Shown: piece after piece, positions 41,722 to 42,126 of the stretch
How positions within the stretch are numbered: the first letter of the stretch is position 1
Layout: each line of letters starts with the position of its first letter
The notes under the pieces: generated by a model
The model's database searches: none
What the model was told of the DNA's origin: nothing
What the model saw: the letters and a program-made list of their open reading frames with translations, nothing else
Assembly (NCBI GenBank): GCA_035319125.1
Contig: DATHDG010000038.1
Coordinates: 1 to 42,126 of the forward strand
Origin: Fen-1308 sp035319125
GTDB lineage: Bacteria > Nitrospirota > Thermodesulfovibrionia > Thermodesulfovibrionales > Dissulfurispiraceae
Direction: 5' to 3'
DNA: 42,126 nt
Translations under genes and position numbers: made by a program

Positions 41722-42123
41722 TTACGTCTCTTTTTTTGGGTAAAAAACACCAAGAATTAAAAATTGATCTTGGAAACGGTGCATATTCCCGACAAAAAAA
41801 TAAGTATCCCTTTCGGGAGAGCATAATTCACCTAGCCATTTTTCTTCTATTTTATTAAACAGCGTGCTCTTTTCAGGATATTTTGTGCGCCATGAGCGAT
41901 AACATTGGCCCATCTCCCAGTCAATAATTGGTAGTGTATGTCCGGGACAATGGGACTCATTAGCACATCTGAAAGAATAACGAAAATAAAAAGGGATAGG
42001 CTCTAATTTATCTTTAGTTTTATTGTACAGATTCATCTGAGCTGCACACTGATCTATTTTTTCTTGTTCTCCTGAGCAATCCCTATCTTGCATGTAAAAT
42101 TTAACATCGGTCGGTTTAAACAT
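41722..42123 (-). CDS. Unknown protein, resembles a family known from accessory islands (start uncertain)
   Basis: At least 133 residues. The first ATG in view is at 42123, three bases from the window edge, so the protein may be longer. The sequence YFRYSFRC with ANESHCPGH, then the IIDWEMGQCYR segment, and the closing YFFVGNMHRFQDQFLILGVFYPK resemble an unnamed protein family that I recall from bacterial genomic islands, often near defence genes; this is memory, not a search. Cysteines at ESHCPG and RCANES could bind zinc. No function can be given. The gene is upstream of tRNA-Leu on the same strand. Confidence 0.6.
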   Translation of the reverse strand: MFKPTDVKFYMQDRDCSGEQEKIDQCAAQMNLYNKTKDKLEPIPFYFRYSFRCANESHCPGHTLPIIDWEMGQCYRSWRTKYPEKSTLFNKIEEKWLGELCSPERDTYFFVGNMHRFQDQFLILGVFYPKKET

Positions 42124-42126
42124 ACC

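Noticed and set aside
41494..42126. An element integrated at the 3' end of tRNA-Leu
   Set aside because: The odd gene lies on the 5' side of the tRNA, no integrase is in view and no repeated att copy of the 3' end is seen.
1..42126. CRISPR arrays or insertion sequences
   Set aside because: No regular repeat-spacer series, transposase gene or terminal repeats were seen on either strand.

Overview
The window is a stretch of chromosome from a Gram-negative bacterium, very probably an anaerobe or facultative anaerobe of the Desulfobacterota (deltaproteobacterial) or Nitrospirota type. This rests on an outer-membrane porin-cytochrome pair, lipoproteins, LptE, a Geobacter-like order (YggU/DUF167, YicC, RemA, Gmk, RpoZ, CoaBC; then M24 peptidase, EF-P, AccB, AccC; then LeuS, LptE, HolA, RpsT), a CcdA/molybdenum-cofactor block and a likely selenoprotein. 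The exact lineage cannot be fixed by eye.

Layout. Positions 1-347 hold the end of an rRNA operon (23S 3' end, 5S, terminator). At 594-5482 an Rrf2 regulator precedes a three-gene set: an exported SUMF1-domain protein, a decaheme cytochrome (MtrA/DmsE type) and an MtrB/PioB beta-barrel, which together resemble an electron conduit across the outer membrane. At 5540-6292 a nine-cysteine protein lies divergent from a small reading frame with an in-frame UGA between two CXXC pairs, a strong selenoprotein candidate. From 6308 to 15894 runs a long block of housekeeping genes: NYN nuclease, PAP2 phosphatase, YggU, YicC, RemA, Gmk, omega, CoaBC, TPR protein, peptidase, EF-P, AccB, AccC, ThiE.

At 16052-22748 lies a chemosensory system: a REC-PATAN protein, a PilH-like receiver, a CheW, a CheA-REC hybrid kinase and, convergent with them, an sCache chemoreceptor. 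The pilus assembly ATPase PilB follows at 22904-24799, so surface motility is the likely output. A lipoprotein of the branched-chain amino-acid binding family and the rpmH-yidD-yidC-mnmE block come next; rnpA and jag are absent from their usual places there.

From 29618 to 31022 the sequence is sparse and accessory (two unknown small genes and a perfect hairpin). It is followed by a PpiC-type chaperone lipoprotein, MOSC-MogA-CcdA, LeuS-LptE-HolA, convergent rpsT, a possible deoxyhypusine-synthase-like protein with a ferredoxin, an HD-GYP protein, a secreted CAP-domain protein, tRNA-Leu(CAA), and at the right edge a protein that resembles a family of unknown function known from accessory islands.

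The two most interesting items are the UGA-containing dual-CXXC gene (6125-6292), which ordinary gene callers would miss or cut short, and the SUMF1-MtrA-MtrB gene set.
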